Part shown: one piece after another, positions 57,216-64,000 of the stretch | Numbering within the stretch: position 1 is the first letter of the stretch | Layout of the letters: each line of letters begins with the position of its first letter | Assembly (NCBI RefSeq): GCF_001685485.1 | Contig: NZ_BDEL01000001.1 | Location: 3,097,501-3,161,500, forward strand | Reading direction: 5' to 3' | Length of the DNA: 64,000 bases | From: Formosa haliotis | GTDB lineage: Bacteria; Bacteroidota; Bacteroidia; Flavobacteriales; Flavobacteriaceae | Notes under the pieces: generated by a model | Database searches by the model: none | What the model saw: the letters and a program-made list of their open reading frames with translations, nothing else | What the model was told of the DNA's origin: nothing | Program-made: the position numbers and the translations under genes

Positions 57216-58559
57216 ATGAAAATGAATTTTTATTTAAAAACAGTAGGAGTGATAGCACTTATATTGTTGATAAGCATGTCATGTGCTAAAGAAGAACAAT
57301 CCAAGAATACTATGGCCAAAGTAGAAGTTCCTATCAGCAACATTGAGGCAGAAAATGCTTTTAAGAATTTAGATACCCTAAAATCCTATTTTTGTGATTA
57401 TCCAGAAGAATGTGAACGTTATAAGAAACTAACATATTTAGAGAAACGAAAATTTGAAGAGAAAGTCTATAAAAATAGGTTACAATTGGCTCTTAATTTC
57501 TTAGATTCTTACCCCAATGATCCACACTATTTCGAGGTATTAAAATTTTTCTTTAATTTAAATTTTGAGCCTTGGTTTTTGCAGGAAGTAATACCAGATA
57601 GTTTATCATTATTTTTATCTAAAGAAATTAAATACGGTACTTTAGAATACTATAAAAGACGTAGATCATTACCTATAGATATTCAAGCAAGAAGTGAATG
57701 GTTGAATAAAGGGCATGAGTTAGCTCAAAAGTTTTTAAAAACAGATGCACCTATAGAGGATAAGCTTAATGTTGAAGTAGCATTAATGGCTCGGGATTTT
57801 CGTTTGGCACTAAGAAAACACAAAGGTCTCAACATAAAAAAGCAGGGTTTAGAAGCTCAGTACTGGCGTGATTTTGATAAATATTATTGGGAGTGGTTTC
57901 TGTTAAAGATGTTTGATCTCACAAAAAAATATTCTGAAACCGAAATAATAGCAGATTATGTTAATCAATTTAATTCCTTAATGACCTCGATAACACCGCA
58001 CTTAACACAATCGTATTGGGAGGGTTTCTTAGATTTAACGGCTATTGGTCAACCCCTTTCTAATAATGCAGGTTTTAAAGCCATTCATGAAATGGCAAAA
58101 ATAAACCTAGAGGCATTAGAGCGTATTGATTTGTCCAAACCCTTGGAAATGGAATTTACCTCTATCAATGGCGATAATATAAATCTTAAAGATATGAGGG
58201 GAAAAGTAGTCCTAATAGATTTTTGGTCGATAGTATGCGCACCTTGTATAACAGAAATGCCACATATACAAGAAATGTATGATAAATATCGAGATCAGGG
58301 GTTTGAGGTTATTGGTCTGGCAGCTGATGGTGATAGTTCAAAGGATCGGGTACTTGAAATTATAAAAAAACAAGGAGCTACATGGCCACAATCTTTGGAT
58401 AAAGGTAAAGATGTGGTTGTAAGTTATCATTCGTTATTAAATATTAAAGGCTACCCAACAGTATGGCTGTTAAATAAAGAAGGCATTATTGTAGATAAAA
58501 ATGCTAGAAGAGAGCGTTTGGAGCCCTTAATACGACAATATCTAGGTTTGGAAGATTAA
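57216..58559 (+). CDS. TlpA-like thioredoxin lipoprotein
   Basis: 447 aa. Lipobox LISMSCAKEE. Residues ~30-300 are a helical domain of unknown role. The C-terminal ~140 residues are a TlpA/ResA thioredoxin fold with active site C341-A-P-C344 (FWSIVCAPCITEM). It faces the periplasm and reduces disulfides. It is 28 bp after the SusD gene, and the MauE gene nearby is a plausible electron partner. Confidence 0.88.
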   Translation: MKMNFYLKTVGVIALILLISMSCAKEEQSKNTMAKVEVPISNIEAENAFKNLDTLKSYFCDYPEECERYKKLTYLEKRKFEEKVYKNRLQLALNFLDSYPNDPHYFEVLKFFFNLNFEPWFLQEVIPDSLSLFLSKEIKYGTLEYYKRRRSLPIDIQARSEWLNKGHELAQKFLKTDAPIEDKLNVEVALMARDFRLALRKHKGLNIKKQGLEAQYWRDFDKYYWEWFLLKMFDLTKKYSETEIIADYVNQFNSLMTSITPHLTQSYWEGFLDLTAIGQPLSNNAGFKAIHEMAKINLEALERIDLSKPLEMEFTSINGDNINLKDMRGKVVLIDFWSIVCAPCITEMPHIQEMYDKYRDQGFEVIGLAADGDSSKDRVLEIIKKQGATWPQSLDKGKDVVVSYHSLLNIKGYPTVWLLNKEGIIVDKNARRERLEPLIRQYLGLED

Positions 58560-58587
58560 GATTGTTTCATGTTTCTGATTTAATTGA

Positions 58588-58618
58588 GAAAAGGTGCCAA
58601 TTAGTAAGGCACCTTTTC
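58588..58618. terminator. Terminator between convergent TlpA and DUF6520-like genes
   Basis: An 11-bp perfect stem GAAAAGGTGCC/GGCACCTTTTC with a 9-base loop; works in either direction. Confidence 0.75.
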
Positions 58619-58637
58619 AATTAAATCAAACGCCTAT

Positions 58638-58877
58638 CTATGGCAGTGATTTTGTCATAGGTTCATTATAATTTTGATCCTTAAAAACTTGTTGCTCAAG
58701 ATAAGTACAAGGTTCCTCAACTTCTGATTCACAGTCTACCTGAACCTGAATTGGACCAGATGGTCCTTGAATGTAACCAACGTTTAGTAATTCAGTACTG
58801 TTTGATGCAAAGGCCAAGCCTACGGCTAATAATATTGCAAAAGCTGGCATAATGAATTTAAAAAATGAAGTTTTCAT
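58638..58877 (-). CDS. Small secreted DUF6520-like protein
   Basis: 79 aa. Signal peptide (KFIMPAFAILLAVGLAFAS) and ~53 mature residues with two cysteines (VDCESEVEEPC). It resembles the short DUF6520 proteins of Bacteroidota that occur beside MauE-type genes. It may be the disulfide-bearing substrate of the nearby redox proteins; that is inference. It is 36 bp after the MauE gene. Confidence 0.68.
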   Translation of the reverse strand: MKTSFFKFIMPAFAILLAVGLAFASNSTELLNVGYIQGPSGPIQVQVDCESEVEEPCTYLEQQVFKDQNYNEPMTKSLP

Positions 58878-58913
58878 AATAATTAAAATTTAAAATTAAT
58901 GACCTACTCTTTT

Positions 58914-59375
58914 TTACAGGTTTTCGGTCTTCTCCTGCAATCGCGCAATTGTTTTTTTATAGCTCTGAAATAGAATTCCAAAGATTGTAAATAGTATAAA
59001 TGCAAGGTTAAAAATAAGATGGTTCTTCCAACTTAAATTAGAAAGAACACCACCACAGGAGCATGGAATGTTATCACTAAATTTTAAAACGCTAAAAATA
59101 TATAGGGTAAATGCAGTCAGTATGATTAGACTACTATATAAACCTAATGTTCTATATTTTTTTGAAATTAATGTTATGGCAATTAATATTTCAACAACAG
59201 GAATTAACCAAGAGAGTAAACTAGAAAGCGGTGAAATATATGGGGATTGGCTTAACTGCCATGAAAAATGTTCAAAGTTGATCAACTTGGAAATTGCTGC
59301 ATAAAGGAACAATACCACCAAAAGATTGGAAATTATTTCAATTATAAAATTTCTATGTTTTTGCACCCATTTCAT
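58914..59375 (-). CDS. MauE/DoxX-like redox-associated membrane protein
   Basis: 153 aa, four transmembrane helices. The periplasmic CSCGG cysteine pair (NIPCSCGGVLSNLSW) and the overall shape fit the MauE branch of DoxX-like proteins, which pass electrons or help form disulfides in partner proteins. Operonic with the DUF6520-like gene downstream. Upstream lies a candidate AraC operator. Confidence 0.82.
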   Translation of the reverse strand: MKWVQKHRNFIIEIISNLLVVLFLYAAISKLINFEHFSWQLSQSPYISPLSSLLSWLIPVVEILIAITLISKKYRTLGLYSSLIILTAFTLYIFSVLKFSDNIPCSCGGVLSNLSWKNHLIFNLAFILFTIFGILFQSYKKTIARLQEKTENL

Positions 59376-59428
59376 ACTATTTATACCTGTTTGATTTGTA
59401 ATGGTATAAAGTTAGGAAAGGCAAATGT

Positions 59429-59470
59429 TCTCTAAGGGAGTATTTCTGGTCTGTAAGGGATTAATTGCAT
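59429..59470. promoter_or_regulatory. Candidate AraC-type operator 1 (paired direct repeats)
   Basis: TCTCTAAGGGA at 59429-59439 and TCTGTAAGGGA at 59450-59460 are spaced 21 bp start to start, two helical turns, as AraC-family dimers prefer. The sequence then reads GATTAATTGCAT. The site is upstream of the MauE gene and adjoins the araC-like gene's 3' end. Confidence 0.6.
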
Positions 59471-59473
59471 GTT

Positions 59474-60391
59474 TTATGAGTTATTGCGTAGCGTTCTGGG
59501 GCGGTAATTATAATATGTATAGAATTCCCGTGAAAAATGTGAGGGTGTTTTAAAGCCCACGGTTTTTGCTATTTCCTTGAAAGTCATTTTGGTATGTTTG
59601 ACTAATACATGTCCTTTCTTTAGACGTTCTATTTTTAAATATTGAAAAACAGTCATGCCGTATAATTCTTTGAATCCTCTCTTGAGTTTAAATTCATTAA
59701 TGCCAAAGCTGTGAGCAAAATCTTTTAAGGAAGGTAGGTCATGTTCTAGGTGATCTATTATAAATGTTCCAGCTCGACGAATGTTATCGATGTCTTTACT
59801 GGAAAGCGATTGTTTATAAATTTCCTTTTGAGAGTTTATTTTGAGTTTTTTTAGGTTTAATTTTATTGAATGATCCCTTTGCACAAGGTCAAATGTGGTT
59901 AGCAGGATCAGATCTTTAAGTCGTTCATTATTTTGAAACCGGATTACAAAACACTTGGCTTTAAATTCCAGGCCTTGTTTTGTATTAAAGATCAATTGGA
60001 GTGATTTATTATAGAGCAGTTTGTTTTGAATAGATGTCCAAGTTTTTAATGATGCTTTTGATAACAAGGATGTAATGGAGTGACCGATAAGATCTTTGGG
60101 GGCATATCCTAAAGATGTAATAGTACCCTCGTACACCTCAATTATAATATGTTGCAGATCTAAAACCAAGGTGAATTGGTTGGTATGTTTATAGGTGTTT
60201 CTGGAATTGATAAAGCCTTCGTGTAAAAACGAATCCTTGATTTCTTCAGCTACCATATTGACCAATGCGGAAAGGGCTTCCAATTCATCGTTGTGATCAG
60301 TACGGGCTATTTGAAATGAAAAATTACCATTTATTATTTCCAATAATTGATTATGAATGTTTTTTAAACGTATTTGATCTTGTGAATCCAT
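59474..60391 (-). CDS. AraC-family regulator with PAS-like N-terminal domain
   Basis: 305 aa. Residues ~70-180 look PAS-like (LVLDLQHIIIEVYEGTITSLGY), a possible ligand sensor. Residues ~200-305 are the AraC double HTH (PSLKDFAHSFGINEFKLKRGF, MTFKEIAKTVGFKTPSHFSREF). It probably controls the surrounding cargo genes through the repeats at 59429 and 60915. It lies 53 bp after the DUF7793-like gene on the same strand. Confidence 0.88.
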   Translation of the reverse strand: MDSQDQIRLKNIHNQLLEIINGNFSFQIARTDHNDELEALSALVNMVAEEIKDSFLHEGFINSRNTYKHTNQFTLVLDLQHIIIEVYEGTITSLGYAPKDLIGHSITSLLSKASLKTWTSIQNKLLYNKSLQLIFNTKQGLEFKAKCFVIRFQNNERLKDLILLTTFDLVQRDHSIKLNLKKLKINSQKEIYKQSLSSKDIDNIRRAGTFIIDHLEHDLPSLKDFAHSFGINEFKLKRGFKELYGMTVFQYLKIERLKKGHVLVKHTKMTFKEIAKTVGFKTPSHFSREFYTYYNYRPRTLRNNS

Positions 60392-60444
60392 GGCAACGAG
60401 TTGGTATTTAGTTTAAGGAGAGGTAATCTTTTCTGGTATTTTCT

Positions 60445-60822
60445 TTATTGCAATTCAGTAAATGTTGATAAAAAAGCTAATGCTTCAGTGTCATTTTTAA
60501 AAATATCTATGGGAACTGAGGGGAGATTTCCTTTGATATACATTTCAGAATATACTTGGGAAACTGGATTGTTGGATATTAAAGCAAGAGCCTTAATAAG
60601 TGCAAAGCCATCAGTAGAAAAAAAGCGTTTGGCGGCCATATCAAAATTCCGGACCCCTCGGATATCACATAGAATGGGCAAGGCCTTACCTTGCTGTAAT
60701 TTAAGGCGGTCTTCCATGATCAATTTGGCAGCATACAGGTTGATCTCCACACCTTCTTTATAGATAGCATAGAGTACACCATTCCTGAGCCAAGTGGAGG
60801 CGTAGTTGTTTTCTAAATGCAT
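60445..60822 (-). CDS. DUF7793/STAS-like small protein
   Basis: 125 aa. A beta-alpha fold with LKLQQGKALPILCDIRGVRNFD and a long helix, resembling STAS-like DUF7793 proteins found beside AraC-type regulators in Bacteroidota. It could be a regulatory partner of the next gene. The function is unknown. Confidence 0.68.
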   Translation of the reverse strand: MHLENNYASTWLRNGVLYAIYKEGVEINLYAAKLIMEDRLKLQQGKALPILCDIRGVRNFDMAAKRFFSTDGFALIKALALISNNPVSQVYSEMYIKGNLPSVPIDIFKNDTEALAFLSTFTELQ

Positions 60823-60914
60823 TTTGCTGGTACTTTTAAGTGATTATTAGCTATTTAAGTTACATTATTTTTTAATAGGTGTATTTAAAAAATGTAAGAA
60901 AATCCTAAAACATA

Positions 60915-60956
60915 TCTGTAAGGGATTTTTTTTGGTCTGTAAAGGATTAATTGAAT
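60915..60956. promoter_or_regulatory. Candidate AraC-type operator 2 (paired direct repeats)
   Basis: TCTGTAAGGGA at 60915-60925 and TCTGTAAAGGA at 60936-60946, again exactly 21 bp apart and followed by GATTAATTGAAT. It lies in the divergent region (60823-61069) between the DUF7793-like gene and the PLP-enzyme gene and nearly copies the site at 59429. Confidence 0.62.
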
Positions 60957-61069
60957 CCCAGAACATGCGTTTTAGTTGAATTTGGATCGATTTTGATTAG
61001 CTTGAATGGGAATTAAGGTTTTTAGGATCTAAAACCATTCATATTTCACTAATTAATACCTAATACACT

Positions 61070-63499
61070 ATGGCTAAAATTAAACCCAACAATTTTTTGG
61101 ATATTGTCGATGAAGTCTTTACCGATGCTACCAAGCACGGTGTCATACACCTGTATGCCGATGGCGAATCACTCTCAGGAAGAACCATTGGGATTGATGG
61201 TAAATCCCTATTTCATTTTGGAACAACAGGCTATTTGGGACTGGAACAAGATGAACGTTTAAAACGGGCGGCCGTCGAGGCCATTTTACGATATGGTACG
61301 CAGTTTCCTTTGTCTAAAACCTATGTATCCCATCCGCTATACCAAAGTTTAGAGGAAAAGATTTCAGAAATGTACAGCAATCCCGTAATCATTACCAAAA
61401 ATAGCACCTTGGGCCATATCGGTGTTATTCCGAGTGTGGTTTCCGATCGTGATGCCATCATTTTAGATCATCAAGTGCATTGGAGTGTTCAAAATGCCGC
61501 CAAAGTATTAAAAACACGGAGTGTTCCCATTGAAATGATCCGGCATAACAATTTAGATATGTTGGAGGACAAATTAAAAAAGTTAGCTTCTAAACATCAA
61601 AAGATATGGTATATGGCAGATGGTCTTTATTCCATGTTTGGAGATGCAGCACCTGTAAAAGAGTTGTTAGACTTATCCAAAAAATATCCGCAATTGCATC
61701 TGTATTTTGATGATGTCCATGGAATGAGTTGGGCAGGAAAACACGGTTCAGGGTATGTCATGCAGGAGCTAGGGGAGCTGCCGGAGCACATTCTGGTGTT
61801 TGGAACCTTAAGCAAGACCTTTGGTGCCAGTGGAGCGGTTCTGGCTTGTTCGAATAAAAAAATGTATAGTAAAATAAAAACATTTGGAGGTCCATTAACG
61901 TTTTCTGCACAGCTAGAACCAGCCTCAGTCGGTGCAGCCATAGCATCGGCCGATATTCATTTGTCGGATGAGATTTATGTACTGCAAAGGGAGCTTCAAG
62001 AACGAATAAGCCTATGTAATGAGTTGCTCAAAGCAACTGATTTGCCTTTAGTAGAACGCAATAATTCCCCTGTATTTTATATCGGAACAGGCATGCCCAT
62101 CACCGGGTATAATTTTGTAAACCGCTTACTCAAAGAAGGCTTTTTTGTAAATCTGGGATTATTTCCTGCTGTTCCCGTTAAAAATACGGGCGTGCGTATA
62201 ACCATTTCAAGACATAATCAACCAGAAGAAATTAAAGCCTTAGTTGATGCTATGGATTATCATTTTCCAAAGGCACTGGAGGCCACATTTACAAGCCCAC
62301 AAAAGGTGTTCCATGCTTTTAACCTAAAGCAGAATAGAAAAGAAGAGGAACAATACAAGCAAAGTGTTCCAGGCCTCACTATGGGTTTTTACGAAACCAT
62401 AGCGGATTTGGATCAGGAGGTTTGGAATGAGATCTTTGGGAGTCATGGTGTATTTGATTATCAGGGCTTACAATTTTTGGAGCAGACTTTTAATGCCCAA
62501 CAATCGAGGGAGTCCCAATGGAAATTTTTTTACATCATCATTTGGGACCAACTGCAAAAACCAATTCTTGCCAGTTATTTTACCTATGGACTTTGGAAGG
62601 ACGATATGTTGGCACCAGAGTCGGTGTCCAGGGAAATCGAGTCAAAACGTATGAATGCACCACTGTATATGACATCATATGTCCTCAGTATGGGATCCTT
62701 GTTTACTGAAGGCGATCATTTGTTTATCGATACATCCCATCCCTTATGGCTCAGTGCCATGCAACTGATGTTAAATCAAATAGAGCAACTGGACAAGACC
62801 CTTAAACCTGCCATGATTGTTTTTCGGGATTTTGAAGAGGATGAAGTACTTAATGAGTTTTTTCACAACCATGGCTTTTTTAAAGTGTCTATGCCCGAAT
62901 CAGCCTATATTTCAGAACTAAAATGGCGAGATACAGATCATTATGTCAAAAGCTTATCATCCCGATCTCGAAGGCATTTTAGAAAAGATATTAAACCGTT
63001 TGAACCTTTTTTTGACGTGGATATTACATCCCATTTATCACCCCAAATGCAGTCCCGATGTTATGGATTATTGGAACAGGTTAGACAAAATAATCAAGGA
63101 CTAAATACGTTTGCCTACCCACCTGATATATTGGATAAGATGTCATCACATCCCTATTGGGAATTTTTGGTTCTCACTCTAAAAAAGGACTATACAAGGA
63201 ATGAACTACCAATTATTGTGGGTGTCATGTTTTGCTATAAAAACGTAGGAAACACCTATGTTCCTGCTTTTGTAGGCATGGATTATGCCTATGTGCAAAG
63301 CCATCAAGTATATAGACAACTATTGTATCAAACCATCAAAAGGGCAGGAGAATTAGGACTTCAAAATATAGACCTTGGAATGACCGCAGCATTTGAAAAG
63401 AAAAAATTAGGAGCGGTAATTAGGCAAAAAGTAGCCTATTTACAAGCGAAGGACAATTTCTCTATGGAATCACTGGAACTTATGACTAACAAAGTGTAA
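61070..63499 (+). CDS. Alpha-oxoamine synthase-like PLP enzyme fused to FemAB/GNAT-type acyltransferase
   Basis: 809 aa. Residues ~40-410 are a class I/II aminotransferase fold of the KBL/serine-palmitoyltransferase type, with the PLP lysine K249 in GTLSKTFGASG and the aspartate motif LYFDDVHGMSW. Residues ~430-809 resemble FemAB-like GNAT proteins (SSRSRRHFRKDIKPF, YVPAFVGMDYAY). The first half would condense an acyl-CoA with an amino acid; the second would acylate or aminoacylate the product, giving an amino-lipid or lipopeptide-like molecule. Substrates are unknown. Confidence 0.82.
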   Translation: MAKIKPNNFLDIVDEVFTDATKHGVIHLYADGESLSGRTIGIDGKSLFHFGTTGYLGLEQDERLKRAAVEAILRYGTQFPLSKTYVSHPLYQSLEEKISEMYSNPVIITKNSTLGHIGVIPSVVSDRDAIILDHQVHWSVQNAAKVLKTRSVPIEMIRHNNLDMLEDKLKKLASKHQKIWYMADGLYSMFGDAAPVKELLDLSKKYPQLHLYFDDVHGMSWAGKHGSGYVMQELGELPEHILVFGTLSKTFGASGAVLACSNKKMYSKIKTFGGPLTFSAQLEPASVGAAIASADIHLSDEIYVLQRELQERISLCNELLKATDLPLVERNNSPVFYIGTGMPITGYNFVNRLLKEGFFVNLGLFPAVPVKNTGVRITISRHNQPEEIKALVDAMDYHFPKALEATFTSPQKVFHAFNLKQNRKEEEQYKQSVPGLTMGFYETIADLDQEVWNEIFGSHGVFDYQGLQFLEQTFNAQQSRESQWKFFYIIIWDQLQKPILASYFTYGLWKDDMLAPESVSREIESKRMNAPLYMTSYVLSMGSLFTEGDHLFIDTSHPLWLSAMQLMLNQIEQLDKTLKPAMIVFRDFEEDEVLNEFFHNHGFFKVSMPESAYISELKWRDTDHYVKSLSSRSRRHFRKDIKPFEPFFDVDITSHLSPQMQSRCYGLLEQVRQNNQGLNTFAYPPDILDKMSSHPYWEFLVLTLKKDYTRNELPIIVGVMFCYKNVGNTYVPAFVGMDYAYVQSHQVYRQLLYQTIKRAGELGLQNIDLGMTAAFEKKKLGAVIRQKVAYLQAKDNFSMESLELMTNKV

Positions 63500-63560
63500 A
63501 CTAATAGAATTAAAGTAGGATCAAATATCCTCCCTAAGGTTATTTTAAACAATCTAATGC

Positions 63561-64000
63561 ATGGACAGCAATTATCAACACGTGGTTGAAGGGTTTAAAA
63601 TAAAACTCGAAGAACTAAACTATAGCAATATTACGTCACTTGGTACAGCAAACCAAGGCATATTGTTGTGCAATGATGCCCTGTACCATTTAAAGAAAAA
63701 GGTTGAGCGACACGGATTTAAGTCCGTCGATGAAGAAATCTATTTTTTTAAACAGATTAAAGTCGTTCCGCTGAGCTTCTTGGTGTATTTTTCAGAAGTC
63801 AGGTCCTGTCAACTCAAAATGCCTAAATTGGGGAAGCAAAATAAATTAACTTTTCTCAATAAGCGTATGTGCCGCGTAAATAAATTTTTTAAGCGGCATT
63901 GCGATTTTGTGGATTATATGGACCAGGAACTGAATTACCTAGACAAACAATATTTCACCCGATCCTACCAGGTCTTTCCAAAATATGCACTCCCAGAATC
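63561..64000 (+). CDS. RteC-like regulator (3' truncated by window edge)
   Basis: 147 codons are visible from the ATG at 63561; another ATG (63557) is out of frame. The stretch FFKQIKVVPLSFLVYFSEV and later YMDQELNYLDKQYF fit the RteC family, which in CTnDOT activates excision genes. It indicates that the conjugative element continues past the right edge. The gene is 61 bp after the PLP-enzyme gene. Confidence 0.8.
   Translation, partial: MDSNYQHVVEGFKIKLEELNYSNITSLGTANQGILLCNDALYHLKKKVERHGFKSVDEEIYFFKQIKVVPLSFLVYFSEVRSCQLKMPKLGKQNKLTFLNKRMCRVNKFFKRHCDFVDYMDQELNYLDKQYFTRSYQVFPKYALPE

Larger units (their letters stand above)
26207..64000. mobile_element. Integrative conjugative/mobilizable element (left end and body; right end outside window)
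   Basis: The element is delimited on the left by tRNA-Asp and the integrase. It contains SSB, a RadC-like protein, a candidate oriT, BfmA-like, relaxase and VirD4-type genes, and an RteC gene at the right window edge. No tra genes for mating-pair formation are visible, so it may be mobilizable only, or they may lie beyond 64 kb. The cargo is two conflict systems, a toxin-antitoxin-like pair and a SusCD/PLP-enzyme module. The left boundary is approximate. Confidence 0.75.

Noticed and set aside
61627..61946. Two minus-strand ORFs within the PLP-enzyme gene
   Set aside because: Antisense shadows of the PLP-lysine region, with no independent support.
26207..64000. CRISPR array or cas genes within the element
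   Set aside because: No regularly spaced repeats and no Cas-like protein were seen.

Overview
The window reads as a chromosome segment of a marine-type Flavobacteriaceae (Bacteroidota). The signs are low GC, TonB/SusCD outer-membrane transporters, Por-type (T9SS) C-terminal sorting domains, promoters of the TAnnTTTG type, a DNA polymerase III alpha carrying an N-terminal proofreading exonuclease, and a CTnDOT-like integrase and RteC protein. I do not assign a genus.

Layout. Positions 1-25.7 kb are conserved chromosome. They hold a copper-flavoured group (TonB receptor end, HMA protein, secreted tyrosinase), a LuxE-like enzyme, a PhoB/PhoR-type two-component pair, trmB, a LysE exporter, an alkyltransferase-like protein and an M1 peptidase lipoprotein. 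An Fe-S operon follows (Mrp, NifU, thioredoxin-reductase-like FNR, 2Fe-2S ferredoxin), then an acyl-CoA dehydrogenase, trmN6, rpsP-rimM, dnaE, trxA and a DUF58 protein. Two tRNA-Asp(GTC) genes at 25.8 and 26.1 kb sit in a 103-bp repeat that includes the promoter.

From about 26.2 kb to the window end is an integrative conjugative or mobilizable element. It has an IntDOT-like tyrosine recombinase beside the second tRNA-Asp, a DUF932 protein, SSB, a RadC-like JAB protein, a candidate oriT made of nested inverted repeats, a BfmA/BtgA-like protein, a DUF5712/MobB-like relaxase, a VirD4-type coupling ATPase, and the start of an RteC regulator at the right edge. The far end of the element lies outside the window.

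The element carries two multigene conflict (defence) systems back to back. The first (29.4-38.1 kb, + strand) looks like the GTPase-centred system: an all-helical GASH-like protein, two TRAFAC GTPases, a GAP1-like protein, a protein ending in an effector-associated domain (EAD1), an EAD1-trypsin protein and a NUC1-family nuclease. Its switch genes are broken by four single-base homopolymer deletions and one in-frame amber codon, while the two downstream effectors are intact. The second (45.3-39.2 kb, - strand) is an intact ABC three-component system: MBL hydrolase, trypsin-like protease, middle component, Rad50-like ABC ATPase with a zinc-hook CxxC, and a patatin. Degenerate IS remnants lie between the two.

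The right part of the element carries an AbiEii-type nucleotidyltransferase with its HTH partner and a cargo module: SusC/SusD, a TlpA lipoprotein, a DUF6520-like peptide, MauE, an AraC regulator, a DUF7793-like protein and an oxoamine-synthase/FemAB fusion. Two promoter regions in this module share pairs of an 11-bp direct repeat (TCTGTAAGGGA-like) with exactly 21-bp spacing. These are good candidates for the AraC protein's operators.

Family names come from reading motifs and from memory of the families. No search was run.
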